DNA of 64,000 bases from Mediannikoviicoccus vaginalis (lineage in GTDB: Bacteria > Bacillota > Clostridia > Tissierellales > Peptoniphilaceae). Made by a program: the position numbers and the translations under genes. This document shows positions 45,301 to 53,297 of this stretch, piece by piece (the first letter of the stretch is position 1; each line of letters begins with the position of its first letter). The notes under the pieces are model-generated. The model had not been told where the DNA came from, ran no database searches, and worked only from the letters and a program-made list of their open reading frames with translations. The stretch is taken from assembly GCF_928097925.1 (NCBI RefSeq), contig NZ_CAKMRI010000001.1, positions 1,302,001-1,366,000 on the forward strand. Reading direction: 5' to 3'.

Positions 45301-47653
45301 AGAAAACTCTAAGGAAAAGAAAAATTTTTACGATTCAAATAGAGAAGATAATATTATAAATGATTTAAAAATTACAGGCACAGATAATAAACAAACAATA
45401 ACATTTACTGCACCTGCAAACACTGGAGACAAGGTTAAGACCTATACAATCTTAGTTTCAAGAGACGGTGGAAAGCTATACACAGCTTCACTTCCAGCAA
45501 CGCTTGAAGAAAGATTTACAAAATCAGTCATAGCTGTATTGCCTGAGGGAGCAGATCCTAACGAAAAGATGATAGACTTTATCCAAATCCAATCTTATGG
45601 AACACAAGGTGGAGGCGACGGAGCTGATATTACTCATACAGACCTACCTACTGGACAAGGATCTAAGAAAACTTTAGTTTGGATTTATGGAACTAATCTA
45701 GATGCTTCAAAGTCAAAAGTAAGATTAAAAGACGTTAATGGAGTATACTGGTCACCAATTCATGACGCAGTTTATGATTCATCAGACAGAGTTATGATGA
45801 CTATGATGGATGCCATTAAAGATGGAAAGACCTTTGGAATGTCTGGTAAGGGCAATAATATGCTAATGGAAGTAATCCTTCCTAATGGATACAAGCCTGA
45901 TGGACAAGAAGGATTCCCTGAAGGAGTTACTTTTGAGTACGAAGTTGCGCCAGATGGAGTTAATTTTAACAAAGACACCAAAGTTACAGGAACAGTTCTT
46001 TATGATGGTGCTACAAAGACATTGGATTTAAAAGAAAAAGTGATTGATTTAACAGTAAGGCATGTAAACGAAGATGGAAAAGATATTGTTGAACCAAGAG
46101 CTATAAAAGGATATAAACATCTTCCTCCAAATACTCTATTCTATGGACTACCACTTGTAGATGAAAATGGAGAATTCAAAGATAGCTTTATGGGTTATAA
46201 AGTTAAAGATACTGAAGAACTTGTAAAGGGAAGAGATGCATTTGGACATAATAAATTCTATTATGATGGTAAAGCAGTTCCAGAATTACTAAATTCAAAT
46301 AATGAATTGGTACTTGTATACAAGGGCAAAACTGAAACAGAAAAACCACAAGAAGAAATCAGAGTAACATTTGAAATTGAAGATAAAGACAAAGACGTTG
46401 CAGAATTTGTAAAAGACGAACATGGTGGAATTTATATAACATTTGTATACAAAAAAGGAAAAGAAGCTTCAGAAATAGAAGCACAAGCACCAAAGGTAGA
46501 AGTTAAAGAAGGTTACGAGTTCAAAGGTTGGACACCAGCGTTCGAAGGTAAATTAACCGAAGATACTGTATATAAAGCAATAATCGAAAAGGTTGAAGAA
46601 ACAGATCCAACTACTCCTACAGAACCAAGTAATCCAACAGAACCATCAAAACCAACAGAACCATCAAAACCAACAGAACCAAGTAGACCGGGAACTACTA
46701 CACCGGGCAAGGTAACTGAACAAGACGACAAAGAAATCAAAAACACCGATACCTTTAAAGAAGTATTTGAAAAAATAAACACAACAAGGATATCAGGAAA
46801 GAATCGTCAACTAACAGCAGTAGAAGTAAGCAAGAGACTATACAAACAAGCAGACACTATAGTACTAACATCAAGTAGCGAAATGATAGACTCACTTACC
46901 TCATCACCACTTGCCATAGCAGCAAAGGGACCAACACTATTTGTAGAAAAAGATACAATACTTCAAGAAGTATTAGCAGAAATAAATAGACTACAACCAA
47001 AGAAAGTAATAATAGCAGGAGGAGACTCCGTAGTATCAGAAAAAGTAGTAAAACAAATAGAAGCTATGGGAGTAGAAGTAGAAAGAACTGCAGGAGAAAA
47101 TAGATTCCAAACAGCAGTAAAACTAGGAGAACAAATTAGAAGAAACTCTACTAATAAGACAGATGTAATCCTTGCAAACGGCTACAACTTCATAGACGCA
47201 TTAACAGCAGGAAGCCTAGCAGCAAAGATGAACATCCCAATTCTACTAACAGGAGACAGTTCACTAAATAGCATTACAGAAAAAGCCATTAAAGAATGGG
47301 GAATAAAAAATGTGATAGTCGTAGGAGGGGACCAACAAGTATCAAATGGTATAATCTCAAAACTACAAAATGATGGACTAAAAGTAGATAGAATTGCAGG
47401 AAAAACAAGAACAGAAACAGCATTAAAATTAGCAGAGAGAGTTAACCCAAACCCAGAAAAAGTAATCTTTGCAAACGGAAGAACCTACGCAGATGCACTA
47501 GTAGCATCACATCTATCAAATGAAGAAAACGCACCAATAGTACTAATAGAAAAAGAAAACGTACCAGTATCCGTAAAAGAATATCTAAGAGAAAACAAGA
47601 TAAAAGATTCAATAATTCTAGGTGGGGACAGCAGTATTGCTAATGTAAAGTAA
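42389..47653 (+). CDS. Large secreted surface protein with Ig-like repeats and CWB2 cell-wall anchors
   Basis: 1754 residues. Signal peptide 1-27 (KKLLSAFLAFVMIFTTV...ALAQS). Residues ~50-1250 hold at least seven beta-sandwich repeats of about 100 residues that end in a motif like P-x-N-x-T-x(4-5)-Y-x-I (PENKTTKTWTYFV, PQNRTEADEIYDI, PENKTGSNEVYTI). An InlB-type repeat follows (EGYEFKGWTPAFEGKLTEDTVYKA), then a T-E-P-S-K-P linker, then three cell-wall-binding repeats 2 (first at RISGKNRQLTA). CWB2 repeats hold proteins on the wall polymer non-covalently. Probably an adhesin; no ligand can be named. Confidence 0.85.
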   Translation: MKKLLSAFLAFVMIFTTVAPATKALAQSLPTATASEMQMPTPKDGVSDYHIKVEEPKADKNGNYIMSALGGAININYPREGVKKEDVVVKFFKDGKEINPDYHIGISEAGSYAKGAEIKSQIPKNETDNEIIYNIFVKEKSDAYFDTKNSIEIKVKPLGESVITKLKVSEFTVKKDTLPRTAKTTIEGSGLTKDNVVFGITKGTEDAPDIDMSEIGLISFVDDTALMASIPIPENKTTKTWTYFVDFYVEGKDENKHRFAITVLPEKEESEKPEEPEEPKIESTIFEVNFDFERIKPEDSREANGRLLGTNLITSNISTEVVNKTEGSGKLEVVLDNITDPKSQIPFTVNVQDNKTATDWEYEIKFSAKNNPTDVKTVKFTVVGSNEMETGKEFDVKVSTDKLPSEGGEVLFYITGDGFDTSNLSSLIKKEDQRTPHKVIYSEDSTGKARFVGKLTLPQNRTEADEIYDINIRKIVQGTANPFVEIPFKVTVLAKSSTPVEKSATLKVYNNEIEAKGDNAVIYIDTKDYTLNEFKTEVKLNGTTLDNPNGEFKESDKADHNFMYSLHIAENKTELPKNYEITILDNNNKVIGTEKFTQKAATIKANGEVYIIEPNSLEIESSDKKAKLSVITSKGVLLDDVKLQITKDGKVQNLKYTAKDNGARKDIELDVPENKTGSNEVYTIKFNANGSETEFQDTPVFTLTVKPAPQEKKAVIEDVHVLYPNLPLKAAEGSKLEQSLNIKGTDLTLLKEKTYEIYEKVNGEYVEYSTEKPAFQGTDNLQSVRIPINESEESKEFKIVVKLDDTVKEVFFKQSATGNTNGLQHIIPAEAFTKGDDTVVINFFSEIEEAAPSKLKEAITIMAGSKTIKLSEEDSVEINGSQVIVKFKEPVLKDKNINYALNIAERSYSNGQALNRELKNYTITKNSCSVDSFKFIEGYQLDSEGGKVVIEITGHNLLNENNESNLKLKIQENSKEKKNFYDSNREDNIINDLKITGTDNKQTITFTAPANTGDKVKTYTILVSRDGGKLYTASLPATLEERFTKSVIAVLPEGADPNEKMIDFIQIQSYGTQGGGDGADITHTDLPTGQGSKKTLVWIYGTNLDASKSKVRLKDVNGVYWSPIHDAVYDSSDRVMMTMMDAIKDGKTFGMSGKGNNMLMEVILPNGYKPDGQEGFPEGVTFEYEVAPDGVNFNKDTKVTGTVLYDGATKTLDLKEKVIDLTVRHVNEDGKDIVEPRAIKGYKHLPPNTLFYGLPLVDENGEFKDSFMGYKVKDTEELVKGRDAFGHNKFYYDGKAVPELLNSNNELVLVYKGKTETEKPQEEIRVTFEIEDKDKDVAEFVKDEHGGIYITFVYKKGKEASEIEAQAPKVEVKEGYEFKGWTPAFEGKLTEDTVYKAIIEKVEETDPTTPTEPSNPTEPSKPTEPSKPTEPSRPGTTTPGKVTEQDDKEIKNTDTFKEVFEKINTTRISGKNRQLTAVEVSKRLYKQADTIVLTSSSEMIDSLTSSPLAIAAKGPTLFVEKDTILQEVLAEINRLQPKKVIIAGGDSVVSEKVVKQIEAMGVEVERTAGENRFQTAVKLGEQIRRNSTNKTDVILANGYNFIDALTAGSLAAKMNIPILLTGDSSLNSITEKAIKEWGIKNVIVVGGDQQVSNGIISKLQNDGLKVDRIAGKTRTETALKLAERVNPNPEKVIFANGRTYADALVASHLSNEENAPIVLIEKENVPVSVKEYLRENKIKDSIILGGDSSIANVK
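46611..46690 (+). repeat. Tandem Pro-Thr-rich coding repeat
   Basis: ACAGAACCATCAAAACCA-type 18-bp units, about four copies, code for (T-E-P-S-K/N/R-P). A flexible wall-spanning linker; copy number may vary by slippage. Confidence 0.75.
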
Positions 47654-47661
47654 AATAAACT

Positions 47662-47693
47662 GAGCAATGTGAGAAATCGCATTGCTCTTTTTA
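47662..47693 (+). terminator. Terminator of the surface-protein gene
   Basis: GAGCAATG / CATTGCTC followed by TTTTT. A further hairpin, GATGCTAAC / GTTGGCATC, is at 47,743-47,767; nothing else is seen between 47,654 and 47,908. Confidence 0.75.
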
Positions 47694-47908
47694 GTATTTA
47701 TGAAATTCTTAATAAAAAAAGGCTCTAAAGAATCCATTGGGGGATGCTAACCTATAAAGTTGGCATCTCCTCTTATTTATACATCATTATTCACTTACTT
47801 TTAAAAGACCTATCTAAATAGTCACTTTTTAACTGTTTTTAGGTTCACTTAATAAGCCTCTAGGCTTATTTTTCCTAAAAGCTAATTCTTTTATTCAATT
47901 TATGTATA

Positions 47909-49086
47909 TTATTCGAGTGCTAATATCCTATTTCTAAATCTTTTGAAATTTTTCATTCCAAATGTTATTCTCTTTAATACTTTTATTTTGTTGTTCATTC
48001 CTTCTACGTATCCATTGGTGAATTCGTAGTCAAAGCTATTGGATATTGGATCTATCCAGTTCTTAAAGGCTGTTGAACAGGCTCTCCACTTAATAGATCC
48101 GTCTTTTAACAGGTATTCTATCCAACCTTGTATGTTTTTTGAGCTTTCTCTTTGTTTTCGCTCTTCATTACTAAATTGTAGAAGGTTTCTTTTGTTAGGT
48201 ATGCTTTTCTTATTTCTTCGTTTCTTTCTAACATTATTGATACTTTTATTTTTTCATCTTCGTGTAGTTTTATCATTGGTTTTGTCAGTAGGGATTTACT
48301 TCTCATAAAGTGTGTTCTTTCTTGTTTTTTCATCTTTTTTGATTCTGCTATTCTTGTGTTTTCAAATCCCCATGTTACCTGTCTTATGAAGTGATATCTG
48401 TCTATTAGATGTTTTGCGTTTGGAAAGTGTTTTTTCTTTATATCTCTGTATGGTCTATACATATCGCTTACGAAGATTTTTACTTTATCTTTTTCTTCTT
48501 TTGGTATTTGACTGAAGTATTTATCTAGGTAATCAAATTTCCTTGTTGGTAGTACGTCTAATATCTTTTTATTTTGACTATCTGCTATTATTGTCTGGTA
48601 TTTCTCTCTTCCGGAGTCGCCTTTGAATTCGTCTATATTTAGTACTTCTCCTAGTTTTAATCTTTTTATTTCTATGGTATCTATTATATTTGAGACTGTT
48701 TTGGGTGAAATGTAAAATTTTTTAGCTATATCTTTGATGGATATTTTATTTTTAAATTCTTCTAATACTCTTCTTTTGAGTCTTGTTGTTATTTGGCAAT
48801 GTTTTGATACGAATGGTTTAGATTCTGTAAATCTTTTATTGCACTGTCTACATTTAAATCTTCGTACGTCTATTTTTAATACTACTTGTTTATCTCTATA
48901 TGGTAAATCTCTTATGTTTTGATGTCTATGGTCATGTATTTCTATCTTTTTTGATCCACAGCACGGACATGTTTTAGGTCTTTTCTTACATTTACCTGTT
49001 ATTGTTATCTTGTCTTCTGTTTCTTCTACTTTTTCTAATTTTATACCTTTTATTCCCACAAGCTTTGTGATATTATTTATTTGCAC
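47909..49086 (-). pseudogene. ISL3-family transposase, frameshifted near the 3' end
   Basis: GTG start at 49086 after AGGAGG. N-terminal zinc finger CPCCG...CRQC, helix-turn-helix ISIKDIAKKFYISPKTV, then the DDE region INIDEFKGD, FVSDMYRPY and the C-terminal EFTNGYVEGMNNKIKVLKR. The frame stops at 48,118 after EKAQKTYKVG. In the -1 frame it goes on as KNIQGWIEYLLKDGSIKW... to a natural stop at 47,909, so one A seems lost from an A-tract at about 48,135. The last catalytic Glu (YVEGMNN) lies beyond the shift. Confidence 0.8.
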
Positions 49087-49150
49087 TTACTTTACCTCCT
49101 TTATTTGGTTGTGGTGACTTTATTTTAGGTGATTTGTAGAGTAAGTGCAA
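49081..49150. repeat. Inverted repeat spanning the transposase start
   Basis: TTGCACTTAC (49081-49090) and GTAAGTGCAA (49141-49150), perfect 10-bp inverted repeat. In minus-strand transcripts that begin outside the element, the stem would cover the GTG start codon. Confidence 0.6.
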
Positions 49151-49162
49151 TTTTTTTATTTA

Positions 49163-49212
49163 AAAAACTGTTGAGGTGGTATGTTTATTCATACCCCCCC
49201 AACAGTTTCTTT
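49163..49212. terminator. AAACTGTTG-type terminator 1
   Basis: AAACTGTTGAGGTGGTATG / CATACCCCCCCAACAGTTT, a long stem between the transposase and the glycosyltransferase. Confidence 0.75.
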
Positions 49213-49222
49213 TGTTCCTAAA

Positions 49223-49260
49223 AAAACTGTTGAGAGAAATATCTTTCAACAGTTTTATTT
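49223..49260. terminator. AAACTGTTG-type terminator 2
   Basis: AAAACTGTTGAGAGA / TCTTTCAACAGTTTT followed by AT-rich sequence; ends the minus-strand glycosyltransferase gene. Confidence 0.75.
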
Positions 49261-50495
49261 TATCTTGTGCTATTTATAAACTCAAACATTCTATCGGCTA
49301 TTTTTTCCCAAGAGTGGGCTTTAACTTCTTTAAAGATTTCATCTGGAATCTTCTCGCCATTTTTTGCCCTTTGAACCTGAATGTCGATGGATTTGGCTAG
49401 AGTTTTTACATAGTTTGGTATCTCTTCTTCAACTGGCGTGTCCAAATTTTTTAATTTTGGAAGTGGACAGAACTCAATTGCCTTTGAGTTATTTACCTTT
49501 TCTCCCAGAACTTCTTTAAGTGGTTTTAAATCTGATGATACTATAAAGCAACCTGAGGCCAATGCTTCTATGGCGACTAGGCCAAGGCCTTCGTAGTATG
49601 ATGGTAGGATAAATATGTCTGAGTATCTAAACATATCTGCCAGTTCCGCTTGATGCTTTGCGTTAAAAAGTTTTATGTTTTTTGTTCCCTTTATTGCATT
49701 ATGAATTCTATCTACATTTTCTCCAACTGGTGTACCTATAACATTTAATATTACATCACAGCCATAGTTAAGTGACTTAAATGCTTCTATCATTTCATAG
49801 ACGCCCTTTGAGTTGTCAATCTTTCCTGCGAATACCACATTTATAAAGCTGTTATGCTCTTCGTATTTATATTCATCGTCACGGTAAAATAGTTCTTGGT
49901 TGTATCCGCCACCGGTGTAATGAATTTTTTCTTTATCTATGCCATAAGTTTGTGCAATTTCATCAATCTGTTTTTTTGACAGAGCAAATGCAAGGTCTAG
50001 TCTATTTAGATTATGAACGTATTTTTCTTTCATTCTTTCGTTTTGAACGCATTGTCTAATGTCCGTTCCGTGACAGATTCCAATAATTTTTTTGCCCCTA
50101 TCTCCTAGTAAATCTAGCACCAGTGAAGTTAGCATCCAAAGGTGGTGACACACGATTATATCGGGATTAACCTCGTCAAAGGCCTTTAGTATTTGCTCTT
50201 GGAAAGCGCGTTTCCAATTCTTAACCATTTCTTCAGTCATGTCCTTATACCTGGTGTTGTCATAAGGCATAACGTCTGACATTCCGACTATTGGGAAGTT
50301 TAGATTGTCTGTTTTAAAATGTACTGGATAGCATTTTTCTTCATTAAGTTCTGTAAAGGGGTATCCTATGCTTTCATCAAATCCATAGATAGCATAGTTT
50401 TCTCCATGCTTTTTAAATTCTCTTATTAAGTTTGAAAAGTAAACTCCGCTGCCTGTTCGTGCAGGAAGTTGAGCAATTATATGAAGTATTTTCAT
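49260..50495 (-). CDS. Glycosyltransferase family 4 (GT-B fold)
   Basis: 411 residues. N-terminal ILHIIAQLPARTGSGVYFSNLI is the start of a GT-B donor/acceptor domain; FAGKIDNSKGVYEMIEAF and PSYYEGLGLVAIEALASGC carry the GT4 donor-binding E-x7-E motif. Own promoter region is upstream at about 50,500-50,600. Transfers a nucleotide-sugar unit; acceptor unknown. Confidence 0.85.
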   Translation of the reverse strand: MKILHIIAQLPARTGSGVYFSNLIREFKKHGENYAIYGFDESIGYPFTELNEEKCYPVHFKTDNLNFPIVGMSDVMPYDNTRYKDMTEEMVKNWKRAFQEQILKAFDEVNPDIIVCHHLWMLTSLVLDLLGDRGKKIIGICHGTDIRQCVQNERMKEKYVHNLNRLDLAFALSKKQIDEIAQTYGIDKEKIHYTGGGYNQELFYRDDEYKYEEHNSFINVVFAGKIDNSKGVYEMIEAFKSLNYGCDVILNVIGTPVGENVDRIHNAIKGTKNIKLFNAKHQAELADMFRYSDIFILPSYYEGLGLVAIEALASGCFIVSSDLKPLKEVLGEKVNNSKAIEFCPLPKLKNLDTPVEEEIPNYVKTLAKSIDIQVQRAKNGEKIPDEIFKEVKAHSWEKIADRMFEFINSTR

Positions 50496-50657
50496 TTTTT
50501 CTCCTATAAATAAATTTTCTCTCTAATCCCCTATAATTTAACATTATGTGGGAATTTAGTCAAATTATAAATAAGCTAAAAAAGCCTTTAATAATATATG
50601 GAAAATATTGTACTTTATTGTTACAATGTAGTTAAGTATTATTAGTGGAGGAATGTG

Positions 50658-51284
50658 ATGAACAAAATTCTTACAATAATTGTGGGTAGCAAATATGGCA
50701 AAAAAATACTGGAAAGTATTGACAAGAGCCTCTATAAAGAAGTATTCTTACTTGAAGGCACTGGCACATCTTCCAGTGGACTACATTATTTGCTAAAGCT
50801 TTACGATATTAAAAAGGACATTCTGTCATTTATAGTTTCTAACGAGAATTTAGATAAAATTTATAGTTTTTTACTTGATGATATAGGCCTTGGTAACGAT
50901 TTACGAGGTATAGCCTTTGATATAGACATAGAAAAATTTGAGGAAGAAGATATGGATACAGATAGAAGAAAAGAAGGTTTTCTTTACGATGCAATATTTG
51001 CAATAGTTGATCATGGACATAGTGACAATGTTATATTGGCTTCTGAAAGGGCGGGAAGTATCGGCGCAACTGTACTAAATGCAAAGGGATCTGGTTATGA
51101 AAAGAGAAATCCTATTTTGGAACTAGTGGTAGAGCCGGAAAAAGAAGTTGTACTTATTATTAGTCCACATACAAAGGCCGATGCCATTATTGAAGCCATT
51201 GACAAAGACATGAACAGTGGTGGAAAGAAAAATGCAATAACTTTTGCCATAAATGTAAATAGAGTTGAAGGGCTTAGAGGTTGA
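50658..51284 (+). CDS. P-II-like regulatory protein with two repeats
   Basis: 208 residues from the ATG at 50658 (GGAGG six bases before; a GTG lies one codon earlier). Two ferredoxin-like P-II repeats, 1-100 and ~110-208: LLEGTGTSSSGLHYLL and ASERAGSIGATVLNAKGSG, each followed by a V-x-x-I/E-K-E strand. Tandem P-II-like proteins of this type lack a known partner. Its stop overlaps the Ogt start. Confidence 0.7.
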   Translation: MNKILTIIVGSKYGKKILESIDKSLYKEVFLLEGTGTSSSGLHYLLKLYDIKKDILSFIVSNENLDKIYSFLLDDIGLGNDLRGIAFDIDIEKFEEEDMDTDRRKEGFLYDAIFAIVDHGHSDNVILASERAGSIGATVLNAKGSGYEKRNPILELVVEPEKEVVLIISPHTKADAIIEAIDKDMNSGGKKNAITFAINVNRVEGLRG

Positions 51285-51748
51285 AAAATACTTTTGAATT
51301 TGAAAGCCCCATGGGGCGTCTCTACATTGGAGAAGAAAGTGGCTTTTTAACTGATATATCCTTTGAGAAAATAGTTGGAGAAAGAAGAAAAACCGAAGTT
51401 ATTTCAAAAACTATTCAAGAGCTTAATGAGTACTTCAATAATGGTAGAACTGAGTTTGATATTCCAATTAAATTAAATGGGACAGATTTTCAAAACAAAG
51501 TCTATGAATGTATTTATAAAACAGGTTACGGAGATACCACTAGTTATGGGGAAGTTGCAAGGGCCATTGGTTCTCCAAGAGCATATAGGGCCGTTGGTAA
51601 TGCCCTAAATAAAAATCCAATACTTATAGTTATTCCATGCCACAGGGTTGTTAAGAGTAGTGGCGAAGTAGGAGGTTTTAGAGAGGGATTAAAAAATAAA
51701 AATTTTTTATTAGAGCTTGAGAGGAAAAATAATGATAAGACGATTTAA
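51281..51748 (+). CDS. ogt: Methylated-DNA-protein-cysteine methyltransferase
   Basis: 155 residues. Active site PCHRVV near residue 112, helix-turn-helix with TSYGEVARAIGSPRAYRAVGNAL, and the final GGFREGLKNK. Removes O6-methyl groups from guanine in a one-use reaction. TTG start overlaps the TGA of the preceding gene. Confidence 0.9.
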   Translation: MKNTFEFESPMGRLYIGEESGFLTDISFEKIVGERRKTEVISKTIQELNEYFNNGRTEFDIPIKLNGTDFQNKVYECIYKTGYGDTTSYGEVARAIGSPRAYRAVGNALNKNPILIVIPCHRVVKSSGEVGGFREGLKNKNFLLELERKNNDKTI

Positions 51749-52550
51749 AATATTTTTAGCAGTAATTTTATTAATATTTGTCGTATACAATGTGTACAAT
51801 TTTTTTAATATTGTCATAAATAAGAAGGTGTTTAAAAGTCCAAAGGTTCCAAAGGAATTTGACGGCTTTAGAATAATTCAGATAAGTGACTTCCACAATA
51901 AAAAATTTCACAGAAGAGATTTTTTTATAAAGTCTGTAATAACCCAGAGGCCAGATGTGGTTTTTCTAACTGGAGACTTTGTTGACTCTAGAAACCCAGA
52001 CTTTAAATATGCACTTAATGTTATAAAGGAGCTTGTACCTGTAACTAAAATTTATTATGTTTTAGGAAATCACGAGGGAAGACTTAAGGGAATAGATAAG
52101 TTTCTTGACGACTGTACAGAGCTTGGAGTTGTAGTTTTAAGACAGCAGTCTGAAATAATTAGAAGGGGCGACTCTTTAATAAATATTGTAGGTGTGGACG
52201 ACACCAGTATTACAACCATATGGACCATTAGAGATGTACTAAAGGAAAAGTTAATTAATGGTCATTTAAATATTCTCCTATCCCATAGGCCAGAGATATT
52301 TGATGAGTATGTAAACACAGGTTACGACCTTATTTTTACAGGACACACCCATGGTGGACAAATTCGACTTCCATTTCTTGGTGCACTTTTTGTGCCAGAA
52401 CAAGGTGTACTACCAACCTATGACAAAGGTGCCTTTACAAAGAAAGATAGCATGATGATAGTTTCATCGGGCATAGGGACTTCTGTAGTTCCCATAAGAA
52501 TTTTTAACAAGCCGGAGTTAGTATTAGTTGAATTAAAATATGAAAAATAA
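51732..52550 (+). CDS. Membrane-anchored metallophosphoesterase (YkuE/YaeI-like)
   Basis: 272 residues from the ATG at 51732, which has GAGAGGAAAA before it; an upstream TTG at 51717 is less likely. N-terminal membrane segment (residues ~5-25), then ISDFHN, GDFVDSR, GNHEG, HRPEIF and GHTHGGQ, the five metal-binding motifs. The catalytic domain would face the outside. Overlaps ogt by 17 bases. Confidence 0.85.
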   Translation: MIRRFKIFLAVILLIFVVYNVYNFFNIVINKKVFKSPKVPKEFDGFRIIQISDFHNKKFHRRDFFIKSVITQRPDVVFLTGDFVDSRNPDFKYALNVIKELVPVTKIYYVLGNHEGRLKGIDKFLDDCTELGVVVLRQQSEIIRRGDSLINIVGVDDTSITTIWTIRDVLKEKLINGHLNILLSHRPEIFDEYVNTGYDLIFTGHTHGGQIRLPFLGALFVPEQGVLPTYDKGAFTKKDSMMIVSSGIGTSVVPIRIFNKPELVLVELKYEK

Positions 52551-52598
52551 TCTTTACCTTTCAATACTACTCTGCTATACTGTACTAAGGAGGTAGTT

Positions 52599-53297
52599 AT
52601 GTTAGACGTAAAGAGACTCACTAAAAAATATAATAAAGTTAAAGCCATTGATGATGTATCTTTCTTTATACCCGATGGACAGGTTGGTGTTATTATGGGG
52701 CCAAATGGCTCTGGGAAGTCAACCACCATAAAATCCATTGCAGGACTTTTAAGATACACTGGCGAAGTTAGCATACAGGGTTTTGAAAACAGGAGCATTG
52801 AAGCGAAAAAAGTTTTTGGATATGTTCCAGAGCTTCCTACAATGTTTCCTCTTTTAACCGTTAGAGAACATATAATATACACTTTAAAGGCATATGGCCT
52901 TCCAATTGACGAAGAAAAGATAGAATATTTACTAGACACCTTTGAGCTTAAGGACAAGGAAAATAAACTTGGAGATGAGCTTTCAAAAGGGATGATGCAA
53001 AAGGTTTCAATCTGCTGTGCCCTTATTATAGAACCAAAGGTACTTATGCTTGACGAGCCCATGATCGGTCTTGATCCAAAAGCCATTAGAGAGCTTAAAA
53101 AAATGATATTAGAGCTTAGGGACAAGGGAGTTACCATACTTATATCAACCCATATGCTTGAAATGGTGGAAGGGCTTTGGGACACCATAGTCATTCTTAA
53201 AAATGGCAAAGTAATGGGACAGTTTGACAAGGACATGGCTGAAGGAAAGAACTTGGAAGAAATCTTCTTCAAAGTAACCGGTGATGAAGATGTATAG
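52599..53297 (+). CDS. ABC transporter ATPase
   Basis: 232 residues. Walker A GPNGSGKST, Q-loop, signature LSKGMMQK, Walker B LMLDEPMIGLDP and H-loop STHMLE. AAGGAGG before the ATG. Pairs with the following permease; substrate unknown, export more likely for this subfamily. Confidence 0.85.
   Translation: MLDVKRLTKKYNKVKAIDDVSFFIPDGQVGVIMGPNGSGKSTTIKSIAGLLRYTGEVSIQGFENRSIEAKKVFGYVPELPTMFPLLTVREHIIYTLKAYGLPIDEEKIEYLLDTFELKDKENKLGDELSKGMMQKVSICCALIIEPKVLMLDEPMIGLDPKAIRELKKMILELRDKGVTILISTHMLEMVEGLWDTIVILKNGKVMGQFDKDMAEGKNLEEIFFKVTGDEDV

Noticed and set aside
46611-46690. Regular short repeats as a CRISPR array
   Set aside because: Repeats are in frame, code for a Pro-Thr linker inside a surface protein, and have no unique spacers. 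No cas genes or array are seen in the window.
48118-48145. Programmed -1 frameshift in the ISL3 transposase (AAAAAAC)
   Set aside because: The heptamer is not in the X-XXY-YYZ frame needed for tandem slippage, and ISL3 transposases are normally one frame. A lost A is more likely.
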